Shown: piece by piece, positions 10,400 through 22,689 of the stretch | How the letters are laid out: every line of letters starts with the position of its first letter | Position numbering within the stretch: position 1 is the first letter of the stretch | Assembly (NCBI GenBank): GCA_019925105.1 | Contig: JAHGAU010000037.1 | Span: 1 to 64,000 of the forward strand | From: Niebla homalea | Lineage: Eukaryota; Ascomycota; Lecanoromycetes; Lecanorales; Ramalinaceae | Direction: 5' to 3' | DNA length: 64,000 nt | The notes under the pieces: generated by a model | The model's input: only the letters and a program-made list of their open reading frames with translations | Database searches by the model: none | What the model was told of the DNA's origin: nothing | Made by a program: the position numbers and the translations under genes

Positions 10400-13300
10400 T
10401 AAGTTTTTCCTTTTAAATAAACCTAGAGTAAAAATTATATTTTTCTTCGTTTTTCTTATATTTTTTCCGGTTTATAAAGCTGTTTATAATTAAGTCTAGT
10501 ATAATCCGTTGACATTTATCGTTTTCAACGTAATCCTTTATATCCGGATCTTTAAACCGAGATAACCAAGGGCTATAAAGGATTATAGCTTTACTTTTTT
10601 CCCCTTATCGGCCGGCTCGTTTACTTTCTTGATTATAAGCCTTTAAATCCTTTAATAAATTAACGTGAATAATAACCCGTATATCCGGTAAATCTAATCC
10701 TATAGATAAAGCCGAAGTAATCGTTAAAATAAAAGCTTTTTTATTACGGAAATTATTAAGTATTTAACGTTTTTAATTTATAATCTTGATTTTTACGTAA
10801 TATTTAAGTATATCTAAGACTTCATTAACTTAATCCGTAAAATAAATTGTCCCATAAAAAATAAGGATTTAACTATTTAAATAAAGCCTTTTTTTTTAAT
10901 TTATTAAAAATAATAAATTATCCCTTAAATTATTTATTATAGCGTATTCTTAAATTAAATATTGAATATTTGGCCTTATAGTTAATTCCCGTAATAAAAA
11001 TATATTGAATATATTGATATTGGTTAGTTAAAACTAGGTATTTTTATTTTTTAATAATAAGGAAGCCGTTAAATAAACGAATTACGTTTTATATTTAATT
11101 AAGGACTTTAATTCCTTAATTTTCAGCTGAAAATCCTTAATAATATCCAGTAAAATATAAGCTTTATTAATAATAATACGGTTTAAACGGCCTTATCGTT
11201 TTAATCGATTTAAAAATTAATTAAAAGGTTCGGTAACGGCTATTTCCGGGGTAATTAATATAATATTAACTTAATCTTTAAGGCTTTTTAAGGTTTACTC
11301 CAGACATTTAAGGCCTTAATTTTAAGCCTTAAATAATATTTCCTCCCTTAAAGATATAAGGGATAATACTATTACGGTAAGTTTATTTAGGCCGGTAATA
11401 ACGGTAAGGACTATAAAAAAAGCACTTTTTCCGCGTCCAGTACTAGATATAATAATGATTAAACTTTTTCCGGATAGAATTACCGTTAATCCGGTTTTTT
11501 ATAAACCCTAAAACTCCAGATTTTAACCGTATAATTGTTAAAAGGCCGGTAAAATTCGAGTAAATTAAAATCTCTAATATTTTTCTTTATAAATTTCCTT
11601 AATAAAATTTATAAATAACTTAGATTTCTAGTTTAATTTTTCCGGTATAAGTAAAGTACTTAAGAATTAAAGGAATTAAAAAAGCTAGATGGATAAAATT
11701 ATAAATTTTTCCAGTTAAGTATATATTTAACCCGGTATTTCTTTTAATAACCGGGAGTATATATTATTAATAATATTATTAATATAAGCGGTTTATAAAT
11801 TAATAATTTCATTTTTTTTATTATTATCATCTGGATTAATAACGTTTTCTTAATCTTTATTAATGAATTTACCGTAATAACGTTAAAAAATAGCAATAAT
11901 AATATGCCGTTAAGCTAGGGTTTTAATATTTACTCTTATTTAAAACCGGAACTCCTTAGATAAAACCGTACTAAAAGAATTGGACGTCCAGGTATTATAA
12001 CGGTAAAGGATATCTTGAAATTCTTATTAATTTAAATCCTTTTTTTAAATTTCGTCTGAATTATTATTAATTACCGTTTGGCGTCTTAATCGTTTTTATT
12101 ATTTTTTTAATTTTTCAGTTTTTTTAAGGTTTTTAATAGAGTAAATCCGTTTAGGTTAAAGGTAAAAAATAATATTTAATTTTTCCAAATATAAATTTAA
12201 TAAATTCGTTTTTAAAAGAATATAAAGTTAAAGGTATTAAATAAATAAAACCGATAATTTATAAGGTATAAACCGGTTTATAACCTTAATTAATCTAATA
12301 ATAATAAAGCCTTTATTAATATAAAGTAATAAATATAAATAAGCCGTTTTAAATAAAGATATTCCGTTTAGAATTTAATTAATTTCGGTATTAAATTAAT
12401 TGGATTTTAGGGTTTCGAGCTAAACCACCTTAAGTAAGCTATAATAAAATTATTAACTTTTTTTAAATTTCCGGTTTTCTTTAAATAAATAATAAACTTC
12501 ATCCAGTTTCTAGTAGGTATCGTTATTTTTAAATTTAAGAAAACGGTTTTATAAGGTCGGTATTTAATAGATTTTTTTATAAAGCCAAAAATTACCTTTA
12601 AAAATAATTTATTCCGTTTGTTTATAAAGAAATTCTAGTTTAGTATATTATTAATAATATCGTTAAAAAAAGTGGTAAAATCCACGGAGGGTAAATCGTT
12701 TTAACCGGTAAATAATAAATTATTAAATAACCAGGATTTAACGGTTTCTAATAATTTAAATATTACGGAACGGTATTAATTTATAATTAATAAAAGATTT
12801 TTATAAAAAACCTCGTTATTTTCTTAAAATATAATACCTTCTTCGGTAATATTATAATTAAGGGTAAATCCATAAGTCCGTAATTTAAAAATAAAGTTAA
12901 TAGGCCGTAATGGGGTATCGGTATTAATAAGGAATAAGTGATTTTTCATTAATTTAACAGTTTTATTAAATAAGGTATTAATAAGTAAATCGGAATCCGA
13001 AGTTAAAAATAAATTTATCGATATATCTAAGTCGATAATTTAATCCTTAAGTTCCAATAAACTGGGTTGAAGGGTATAAGCCCTTAAAAGGATAAGGGCT
13101 TAAAAAAGGTAATAATATTACTTAATTTAATGGTATAATTCATAGGTGGGGACCAGGTAAAATCGGTGCTGATACCGTATATTACTAAGTTATTAAGTAA
13201 AGGGCTTTAATAATCGTCCTTAAATAAATCTTAATATAAAAGCTTAAAAAAAAACGTAATAATAAATCCTTAAATTTATTTAAAGAATATAATAAATCCT

Positions 13301-14570
13301 TAAAATTATTATCGGATAAATTATTAATGAGTTCTTTATTAAATTTATTAAAAAAAAGGTTATTAATATATATATTTAAATAAAAGATAAAAGTAATAAA
13401 AGTAAAAATAAAAAAAAAGGGTAAAGTAAAATATAAAAAAGGTAAAAAAAAAAATAAAAAAGGGTAAAAATCATAAATTAAAAAGTAAATATAAATAATA
13501 AATAATAAATAACAAGGAAAAAATAAAAATAACTTACTTTTTTAATTAATCTTTTATAAATCTTAATACTTTAATAAATAAAGTAAGAGATAATTTAATA
13601 TATTTATACCTTAAATAATTCCTTAAAGTAAATAACCTAATATTTTATAAATAAATAAATATATTAAGTTAAACCTCGGTATAAAAGTAGATCGTATTTA
13701 AACCGATATATATTATAAATAGTTTTTCGTTTATAACGTTATTGGTTTCTTTACGGTTTATATATTCTAATAAATTCCGGCTTATAATATTTAACTTATT
13801 AATTAAAACCGCTTTTTTAAATAAAGTTTTAATCGATTTTATTATTAAATATAATGATAAAATCGATAATTACTCTGGATCGTTTAATTTTAAAGTTAGT
13901 TTTACCGGGGGTTTTAATTAAGACCGGGTTATAACTGGATTAAAATTGGATAAATAAATAGTTTACCCGGTACGGGCTATTTAGGTATTAACCTTGAATT
14001 TTTCCGGTTCTGTAATCGTTATATTCATGTTTTCGGTAACCGTTTTAATTCGTTCCGTTAATTTCTTTATTTTAATAATATAGATAAGGGCCGGTATATC
14101 CGATGGATCTATAATATTATCGTTATTTTTAATATTAAATACTTTAAATAAATAACGATTTAATCCTTAGGTATATAACTATTAGAATTTAATAGATATT
14201 TATTTATTATTCAATTTTAATTGGTTTTTTCAATAAAAATCACTTTATTTTTAAGCTTAATAAATATCCGGGTAATCGTTCCGCTAATATATCGTTATCG
14301 TATTCGGGGATAAGTAAATATAAGTATAATAAATACACTTTAAACCCGAAGAAACGGGTAATAAAAGTAAAAGGGTAACCAGTCCGTCCGGAATATCGAT
14401 ATTATTTAAGTAAAACTTAATAATATAAGTAAAAATCTTATTCCGGGTAATAAAGGTAAGGTAAAGGTATTATTTATTTAAGTGGCTACGTAATCCCTAG
14501 AATTAAATACCGTATTTATGATTACAGCATATTAAAGCCTTATAATTAAATAAATAAAGGAAAACCTTTT
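10400..14570 (-). pseudogene. RIP-ruined RecQ-like (telomere-associated type) helicase
   Basis: Read on the minus strand, degraded helicase motifs appear in the expected order. Near 14.5 kb is a remnant reading HKYGI..GLRSHL, and near 14.37 kb one reading IPDGL...LPVSSGLKC; both resemble the zinc-finger-like N-terminus of fungal telomere-associated RecQ-like proteins (recalled as DUF3505). At 11421-11447 is a Walker A motif, SSTGRGKSA. At about 10610-10740 is motif V-VI, reading TSALSIGLDLPDIRVIIH and then AYNQESKRAGR, followed by a stop codon (10605-10607) and GEKSKAIIL. Near 10500 is NDKCQRIILD, like the Cys region after the RecQ core. Stops and frame changes are everywhere, so no product is possible. 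The helicase assignment is firm; the exact limits and the N-terminal family are inferred. Genes of this kind usually lie next to telomeres. Confidence 0.75.
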
Positions 14571-14870
14571 TGGTAAGGGTTTAAGGTGAATCTATTATAT
14601 AAATAAATATAAATAATATATAAATAAAAGGTAAAAATAAAGGTAGGTAAAGGTAAAGGTAGGTAAAAATAAAGGTAAAGGTAAAGGTAAAGGTGAATAA
14701 AGGTAAAGGTAAATAAAGGTAAAAGTAAATAAAGGTAAAGGTAAATAAAGGTAAAAGTAAAGGTAAAGATAAAGGTAAAGGTAAGGTAAAGGTATAAGTG
14801 ATAGTAAAGGGTAAAGGGTAAAGGGTAAAGGGTATTTGGTTTACTTAGGTATTAAGTAAATTAAGTAACT
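14571..14870. repeat. Simple repeat (AGGTAA)n and relatives
   Basis: Purine-rich array of AGGTAA, AAGGTAAA and GGTAAATAA units between about 14630 and 14840, ending in several GGGTAAA copies. It lies directly upstream of the helicase relic. No other feature is seen. Confidence 0.7.
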
Positions 14871-15099
14871 TAAATATAATAAGAAAAACAGAAATTTAAA
14901 GGGGGGGAAGGGTGATTATATAGATAAATTATTAGCCAAGCCTTTACCAAGAGAATTATAAGTTATAAGGCTTAAATAAGACTAAGACCGGGCTTAAATA
15001 ATTAAGTTACTTAATAATTTAAAAATAAATAAGCCGGTTCCGGACTAATAATTATTAATGGTAATAATATAATAATTTAAGTAACAGTATAATAATTTA

Positions 15100-15720
15100 A
15101 AAATAAAGATTTATTTATGGATTATTCTCGTATTTAAACGGATATTATGGCCGGATCTTAAAACCTTAATATAGGGAAATAACGTTAATTGTTACCTTAT
15201 ATTAAGAAATATTAAGACCCTTATATTATTAATAAAATAATAAAAATATTATATAAGTTTTTTTTTATTATTATTAAGTAATATAATCTTAAATAAGGTA
15301 TAAATCTAAGTTCTCCCGTTACCATTATAAAGCGCTTTTTTTAAGCTATCTTTTAAATTAAATAAATTAAATAAAGGATTAATAATAATCCGGATATACC
15401 TTAAAACCTTAAAGAATTATTTATAAACCCTTATAGGTTAATATTACCGTAGCCGCTAATAAACGGATTTTCGTTTTTCCGACACTATTAAAGAGTAAAG
15501 AAATATATAAAGAAAGTTAAATTACCAGATTTTACCGGGGAATAACCGATAAAAAAGTAATAATTAGCGCCGGGAAGTAAACTTAAACCTTATAACCCGG
15601 AATTCATAAATATTTAAAAATCGATAAATAAATAACCACTGCTCGGACGAACCTCGGAGGTCTCGGGATTAATAGGCCGTATTGAAATCTACACCTTTTA
15701 TATAGAGAGTGAATAAATCC
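15100..15720. repeat. Dispersed element, copy 4 (least mutated)
   Basis: Blocks shared with copies 1-3 occur in the same order: GTTAATTGTTACCTTATATT near 15188, a CCCGTTACCATTATAAAG block near 15316, GGATTAATAATAATCCGG near 15379, AAACGGATTTTCGTTTTTCC near 15461 and AGCGCCGGGAAGTAA near 15567. It keeps more G and C than the other copies, so it is the best template for recognising the family. No transposase or reverse transcriptase motif is visible, which suggests a non-coding or LTR-like element. Confidence 0.65.
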
Positions 15721-15736
15721 GGGCCGGTTTTACCCT

Positions 15737-15768
15737 GGAAAGAGTCATTTCTAAAAATGACTCTTTCC
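15737..15768. repeat. Perfect hairpin, 14-bp stem
   Basis: GGAAAGAGTCATTT is followed after four bases (CTAA) by its exact reverse complement AAATGACTCTTTCC. A third and fourth partial copy of the same string lie at 15808-15836 (AAATGACTCTTTCC, then GGAAAGAGT). It sits between dispersed copy 4 and the element end at 15886 and could be part of the same element. Confidence 0.7.
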
Positions 15769-15849
15769 TGGGTCAAGTCCGAGAAGGCCGAATTAACGCC
15801 GAGTGAGCAAATGACTCTTTCCAGGCAGGAAAGAGTGAGAACTAGGTGA

Positions 15850-15887
15850 TAGGGTTTAACCCTAATAACCCGTTTTTAAATTATTGG
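15850..15887. repeat. Shared element end, copy B, fused to a PKS gene
   Basis: Nearly identical to 8242-8280: AGGGTTTAACCCTAATAA, then CCCGTTTTTAAATTATT. From about 15888 rightwards the sequence is PKS coding sequence. The last seven codons of the open PKS frame (residues NNLKTGY and the stop at 15862-15864) come from this repeat rather than from the PKS. This is the break point of the gene. Confidence 0.75.
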
Positions 15888-18800
15888 CAGCTTGCGAGAA
15901 TGTCATGTCGTTCGGAATCTTCGCAGCCAGTTGGGAGTTGCATCGAGCATAGGTGGAAAGGCAACCGAGGATGGCAGCGCACACACGGTCTCCCTTTTGA
16001 AGCTTGACGCATCCAGATCCTGTGCGAGTAATAATACCTGCACACTCAAGTCCGATGGCATTGGCCGCATATTTCCCGAGGATGATCATCAGGTCACGGA
16101 AATTGATCCCCACAGCTTTTACCTCGATCTCCACTTCATCCTGGCCCAGCTCTATTGTAGCCTTGGGATCGGCAACGAACTGTAACGAGTCAAGCGAGCC
16201 AGGATTACCCACCGTGACAATCATCGGACGGCAAACTCGGAGCTCCTTCTTTGCGATTGTCAGTCTGCTTACATTGTGGATCTTCTGATCCAGATTCCGA
16301 GATTGGACTATCCTGTCGATCTCAACAGGCCCGTTATGCTCAGCGAATTCGAGTTCCTGCAAGGATCCGGACTCTGGCCGCCGGGTCTCGAGAACTTTTG
16401 CAAGGCTATGAGCCCAGCCGCTGGGATGTTTCCGATCATCAAGATCAAGGGCCAGGGTGATGAAAGACAGATCACTTCTTTCCGAGCAAAGCACGCGTGC
16501 GAGGCCATGAGCCATACACGAGATTGGATATTCAGGCAAATGCTGTAGACTGTTTGTAACCCAAACCAAGCCTTGTACGTTGCTGATTATCTTTTTTAGG
16601 CCTTTGAAGAGCTTCTCATCGAGCTCGTACAGGACTTGACCCTTTTCAATCCCGGAAAAAATTACCGTGGCGTCGTATTTTGACCAATTGACTTTTTCGG
16701 TGTCCGACATAGAAATGATGTCGAAATGAAGGTCCCCTAGAGATTTCATTTCACTGATCAGACTGGACTGGACGGCAGATTCATCACCGACTACGCAGGC
16801 AATTTGAGAGGTATGCTTCTTGAGAGAGGCTTGCTCTACGGCGGTAGCGACCAGTACAGCGTGCTCATGGCATTCCTCATCCTGATAGTCTGGCAGGAAG
16901 ATGTCGACTCCAGAGAATCCTTCAGCGTTCAGGACCTGGCGCCAAATCTCATGTGATACACACGGGCTTGACTTCCGAAAGTCTTCGACACTCAGCCACC
17001 AACCGGGAAGAGTTCCGAAGATCACATCGCATCGAAACCTATCAGGTTTCGTGATTTCGACCAGGATCAGCTTACCCCCCGGTTTGAGCAGCTTTCGCAC
17101 GTTTCGTACAGTTGCAGCCAGGTCACGAGTCGCATGAAGCACCCAGGCAGCGACAATGAGATCATACTCTCCTGCATTATAGCCCTGCTGGATTACATCC
17201 TCCTCTATGTTCAGTAATCGGAAATACATTTTAGGTTGAAACCTTTGGAATCGATCTCGTGCTTGTTCGAAAAAGCTCTCGGATATATCAGTGTAGTCGT
17301 ATCGCGCAAATCTCCCAATGCCGTCGGAAGCAGAAGCTTCAGTACAGAGAGCTTCCACGACGTGTCCACTGACTGATCCGGTTCCAGCCCCAATCTCAAG
17401 GATCCTCATGGAAGGATTTTTATGCGCAAGAAGATCAACGTAGACCTGCATTTGCCTACAGCTGGAGATCTTGTCACAAACATTCTTATAAAAATCATTG
17501 ACAAGGCCTTCTCCAAACATGAGCTCCAGCGGATTGGCCTTACCGCGGATGACGGCCTCAAGATTGCGGCCCACTGTCACAAAGAGCTTCCCCTCCGGAT
17601 TTGCGTCTTGTACGCGATTGACAGCGAACTCTATCGCTTGGAGGTGAGTCGAGCCAGGGGTTGAATCTTCAGACTTGCTGATCTGTGTAGACCTGAACTC
17701 CTTTACTTTTGTGTCCAGCCAGGCAAGGTATTTTTCCAAATGGGGCATCAAAGTGCTCCTGTCAACGTCTCTGGTGCTCTCCAAGGCTCGTTCGGCAAAG
17801 TAGTAAAGGATTCGCTCAAGTTCACGGTAGAAGAATGATGGGACAGGTACATCGGAACTCAGAGTCTTGACATACGATACGATTTGCTCCGTTTCCAAGA
17901 GAGTGACGTCCGGCTTCCAGGCTATGCTGTAGGATATCTGTCTCGGTGGAGCATCTTCGATTGTCGAATTCGTCCCAGAGATCGCCGTAGTCTCAAAATG
18001 ATCTATGACAAACTTCACGTCTCCAGTGTCGTCCAAAGCAAAAGCAGAGGTATCGGTTCCCCGCAGACCTTTCAGATGAGATTCGCTGCATGCACGGAGT
18101 TTGGTTACATTGGGATAAGACATGCTTGAGCCAGATATCCACGCCCTTTTGATGCGCGTCGCGGCTATGCCATCGAAGACCTTCTCTGTTGCACCTTTTG
18201 TCAGGGCCACCCACATCAACTGTCCGGCAGCATCGAGCGTAGCAGGGTGGGCAACGTGGGGCTGCCTTTCATGCTCAGACTGATGGCGAGCCCACTCGAA
18301 CGTCTGAATCGTTCCGACGGAGCAACTTCCCCCGTCCCAAGCCATATCATCCAGGGTCTGGAACGATGGACCGTAATCCAAGCCATCCGATCCAAATCGC
18401 TCATACATCTTCTCTCTTACGACGCTGCGCGAGCATGTCTTGAGCATTTGAGCATACCTCTGCTGAAATCCCAGAGAATGATTGAGATCGCCTTTGAAGC
18501 TGGTGACTTCGTTTCCGAGTTTAGTGTATGCCACTTCAATCTCTCCTCGTGAATTCTCCTGCCACTCATCACCTCTACGCGTACAAATGCGGTACTCGTA
18601 TCCGTCCGAGGTCTTTCTGCCTGGGAGTGACCTCATGAACAGGTGGACCTCACTAGCGTCCGAGACACTTACCGGTATGGGATTAGAGAATATTGCATCT
18701 TTGACTTGATATCCATGAATTGTACGATCGGTGTCTGATAATTGCTTTGCGCCTTCAACTGCCATGACGACCATGCCCGTCGCTGGATAGATGGATTTTC

Positions 18801-21800
18801 CATTCACTTTATGCTCCTCGATCCATAGCGTTTCAGAACTGTTAAAGATCTTGCGCCACCCTGGCTCCAGCGGATTCCACTCTGCAATTGGCGCACCGAG
18901 AAGCTCGTGGCGGGGATGATTGCGTATGCGCGAATGCTTACTCAGAGAAGTCTCGTGCCAATATGAACCCGCGTGGTTGAAAGGGTACTGGGGAAGATCT
19001 GCAAACATTGGACCTTGACTCATGCTCGGCGTCTTTGTCTGATTTAGCCTATGCAGAGCGATGGGATGCCCGGAGCTCCAAAGCCGCCCGCATAGTTCTA
19101 GAAGGCTTTCTAGCCCCGGGCGCTTTCGATGAAGCACATAGTTATACCTGACTTTGACTTTGGAACTCAAGCTACCCAGAGTGCCCCGAGTAGGTCTTTG
19201 TAATGCGGGGTGAGGACCTATCTCCATAACATCATTGATAGCCTCATGCTTCATAGAGCCCAGCCTCGTGGTACTGCCAGAGCCGGAGACCATCCGGCTA
19301 AGTGCCTGCGAGTATTGAACGGGATGCACCAGATTCCCGACCCAGTATTCCGGCGTGCTCAATAGGCCTTTTTTCGTGACCGCTACCCCTGTGACGCTGG
19401 AAAACATTGTGACACCTGGTCGTAGAACAGGGTCTCTTCCATTGAGGTCTTTGAGGCATTCCCGGTATGCATCTGCGATCTTCTCCATTTCGCTTAAGTG
19501 GTAGGCAGCTCCAGTCCTAAGCTTTGAAGTTGAAATGTTCTTTGCGTCAAGTTTGGCGCGCAGCAGACCTATGACTCTCTCGTCGCCAGAGATGGTAACG
19601 TTCTGGGGGCTGTTGAAGCACGCAATACTCAATGAGTCTCAAAATTCCTCAAGATGAAGAACCATGTCCACTTCAGATAGATCGACGGACATCATCGCTC
19701 CTGGATCTACGCCGGACTGCCTCAAGCTGCTAGCAAGTCGTCCGCGATGGTATATCAACCGGCAAGCCGATTTCAAATCAAGACCTGACGCAGCATATCT
19801 GACAATCCATGATCAATAGAATTCTTTAACTCAGGCCTTGTCTACTTACGCCGCTGCAATTTCACCCGAAGAATGCCCAATCACTTTGACAGGGACAATG
19901 TTGAAGTCTCTGAGAAGCTCGAACATTGCTATATGAATAGCAGTAATGAGCGGCTGACTGTAGGCTGGGTTATTGATTGGGTGAACCAGATCGTCTCTCT
20001 TCAGAATATCTAGACTCGTAAGAAAATTGCGTTCAGAGAGAGAGAGCTTTTATGGCATTTACCGAACAAGGACTATTGATAACCCAGCTGTACCAGCTCT
20101 ACGTCAAAGGACTCCAGGCTTTGGTGGAATGTCGCGTATACCGATAAAGGTAGCCCCATCTGATAGTAAGCGTTGCCTTGCCCGCTGAAAATAAAAGCGA
20201 TCTTCTGACCCTGCTCCGCTCGCACTGGCTGGGAGGCAAGATCTCTGATCTGACCTAGTCTTTCAGCGGTGTCGGCTATTACAAATGATCTCCAGCTGAG
20301 AGCGCTTCATCGACGAGCCAGAATACCAGAAAGTTTTTCTCGATATTCAGCTTCTTCGGCAACGCTGAATCCGCGCCGTTTTGCAAGATGATCTTCCCAA
20401 ACTACTATTAAGCGACCGATCCCACCTTTATCTGCCGCGGAAAACACAAATACCTTCGGCAGCATCTCTGGCGGTTCTCCTGCCATATCATCTTGACGAA
20501 GCGATCGATGGAAGCGCTCTCCATTTACTTCAGGCCTGAGATCGGTGGCGCCATTTACCATGGATGCAGAATGAATCGAGTCACGCACGCCATTAATATG
20601 AGTGGGAAAAAAAGTGATCTTAGAGACCCCAGATTTTGCTATCGATATTGTATAATGATTCGCAGTGACACCACGGAACTGCAAGAAATGATACGCATCA
20701 TCAACTATCAAATGGGCATATGACCTACCAAATCCGAAAGAGTTGATGGATGCTCTTCGTCAGGTACTGGCCAAGGTATTGATCGAGTCGGAAACTGTCA
20801 CCCGTCAGGCCTGAATGCTACGTCCTAAGCGTGTCCAAGGCAGGTATTACCTTGATTTTAAGGAAATCAGCGTCGATCTTAGGATTCAATGACTCAAAAT
20901 ACGCACTGGGAGGAATGACCCTTTTCTCCAGGACCATAATGGCCTTGATCAGGCCAGCGAGCCCGCTTCCACCCTCGAGATGACCAATATTGGACTTGAC
21001 TACACCACTGATTCGACGTCAGCAAACGCATTCTCCAAAGAGCGGGCCGAGGCTGTCTTTACATGTAAAGTGGGTCTGCAGGAGCACGGGCTGTTCTGAA
21101 GGCGGCGCCCATCGCGTTGGCCTCGACTGAGTCGCCTACGGCGGTGTCCGTTCCTTGCACCAATTTGAGCTGTGGTGGCAAAGTTTATAGCATGAAACTT
21201 ACCGTAAGCTTCGCAATATCGTGTTGGTGCAAGGTCGAGATGAGCTTTCTCATAAGTCTGCTTAATGAGAAGTGTTTAGGCGTCCCTATTTAACTGCGTA
21301 ACGCCGGATGTGTGACCATCCTGATTCGCGCCAGTAGACCTAATGATCGCCCTGATGACATTACTATCTCGCAAAGCGTCACGGAGGCGTTTGATGATGA
21401 CGGAAATACCCTCTCCCCCCTGGAATACCCATTTACTCTTTCGGCGAAACTGAAACATTTCCCGTCTGGAGATAGCATATTCAATTTCATAAGGCTGAGA
21501 GTAGACTCTGCGGACAGAATCATGCCTCCACCTCCAACAAGAGCCTTTCGCATTCATCAGCTACGTGGATCTTGAGGGGGGCGCATACGGACCATATCAG
21601 AGTCTTTGTTTTGGAGACCCTGCACTGCAAAATTCAGAGCGGTAAGACTGCTTGAGCAGGCTGAATCCATGTTGACACTAGGACCGCTAAAGTTGAGATA
21701 CCAGCTCAAACGGTTCGCCATCATGCTTGCGGCGATCCCAGTTGCTGTGTATGTTGGCATATGTTCCAGGTCCTTCGTAATGATGTCTTGATAATCAGCC

Positions 21801-22327
21801 GCCATCGAGCCTGTATAGACTCCCGTCCGTGACCCATATACATCTTGCAGAGAGAGTCCCGCTATGTTGACAACATGAGTCAAGTTTCTAGGTCTTACAG
21901 GGATCACTGCCTACCACTTTCTAGCGCGTGATACGCTGTCTCAAGCAAGATTCGCTGTTGTGGATCCATTGCTTGGGCTTCGGTCGCAGAGATGCCGAAG
22001 AAAGGAGCATCGAATAGACTCAGGTCTTCTTTCAGAAAGTGAGCACTCGGTACGAAGACCTGAGATGACAAGACAGGTGAGCGTCTGTCCGGGTCGCGGC
22101 GGTTGGATACGCACCTTTCCAGCTGCGGTGCTATCACTATGATAGAAGGCGTCCAAGGTCAGGCGATCTTTGGGCCACTCTGACATTGCGGACCTGCCAT
22201 TCTCCAACATCGACCAAAAAGAAGCGGGCGAAGTCGCATCACCCGGGAATTTGAGAGAGAATCCGATGACGGCAATGGCTTCGTCAACATCACTGGACAC
22301 CGGTGGGTCAAAAGCCATTGTGGACAA
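15888..22327 (-). pseudogene. Highly reducing polyketide synthase, truncated and disabled (KS-AT-DH-MT-partial ER)
   Basis: Type I iterative HR-PKS of the fungal lovastatin-nonaketide-synthase style. KS lies at about 22280-20700 with DSACSSSL around its active Cys; AT at about 20250-19150 with GHSSGE; DH at about 18950-17950 with the H-x3-G-x4-P pattern in HKVNGKSIYP and Asp in HPATLDAAG; a C-methyltransferase with LEIGAGTGS near 17390; and the start of ER to 15888. KR and ACP are missing because the gene runs into a repeat inside ER. Introns that restore the frame: 22060-22114, 21862-21914, 21545-21592, 21154-21202, 21008-21062. Lesions: a two-base insertion near 21413 (GAGAGGG where GAGGG is expected); stops at 21276-21278 (TAA), 20307-20309 (TGA) and 19639-19641 (TGA); and the KS motif EAHGTGT changed to EAYGTDT at about 21204. 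All stops and the His change are explicable by single C-to-T changes. The longest open part, 19632 to 15862, covers the AT end through ER start. Confidence 0.93.
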
Positions 22328-22689
22328 GAAGTATCATGCCAGTTCTCTGTGACGAGCGCGGATGGCTGGTGTACGGATACTGATGGGATGATGCTTCCAG
22401 GTGCTCCAATACTGTCATTCTCCTGCGACGTAGACTTGATGAGTACAAGTGTCCGACATCAACTCCAACCCAGCTTCGGGGAAAGTCATCGATTTCGGGT
22501 CTTTACCCTGTCTTGGTACTGGAATAGCAAAGGAGGCGGAGCGGCGCATATTGTTGAGCGTCTTGTCGCTCGTTGACTAAGTGCCAGGGCTCGAACAGGC
22601 AACATGATTTCGGTACAACCGGCAATACTATTTGTGGTTCTCTGTCGATAATGGTGTGAAGAAGGGTGCATCTATTACCCATTGTGGGT
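22328..22689. other. Spacer upstream of the broken PKS
   Basis: Normal-composition sequence between the start of the broken PKS and the decayed membrane-protein gene. It presumably held the PKS promoter. I see no convincing TATA box, binding-site pair or gene. Confidence 0.4.

Noticed and set aside
8240..15887. Telomere repeat tract
   Set aside because: Only a single inverted pair of the TTAGGG unit is present at each site; no tandem telomere repeats occur anywhere in the window.
15892..18709. Several plus-strand frames of 60-100 codons opposite the truncated PKS
   Set aside because: Antisense shadows of a clearly coding minus-strand frame.
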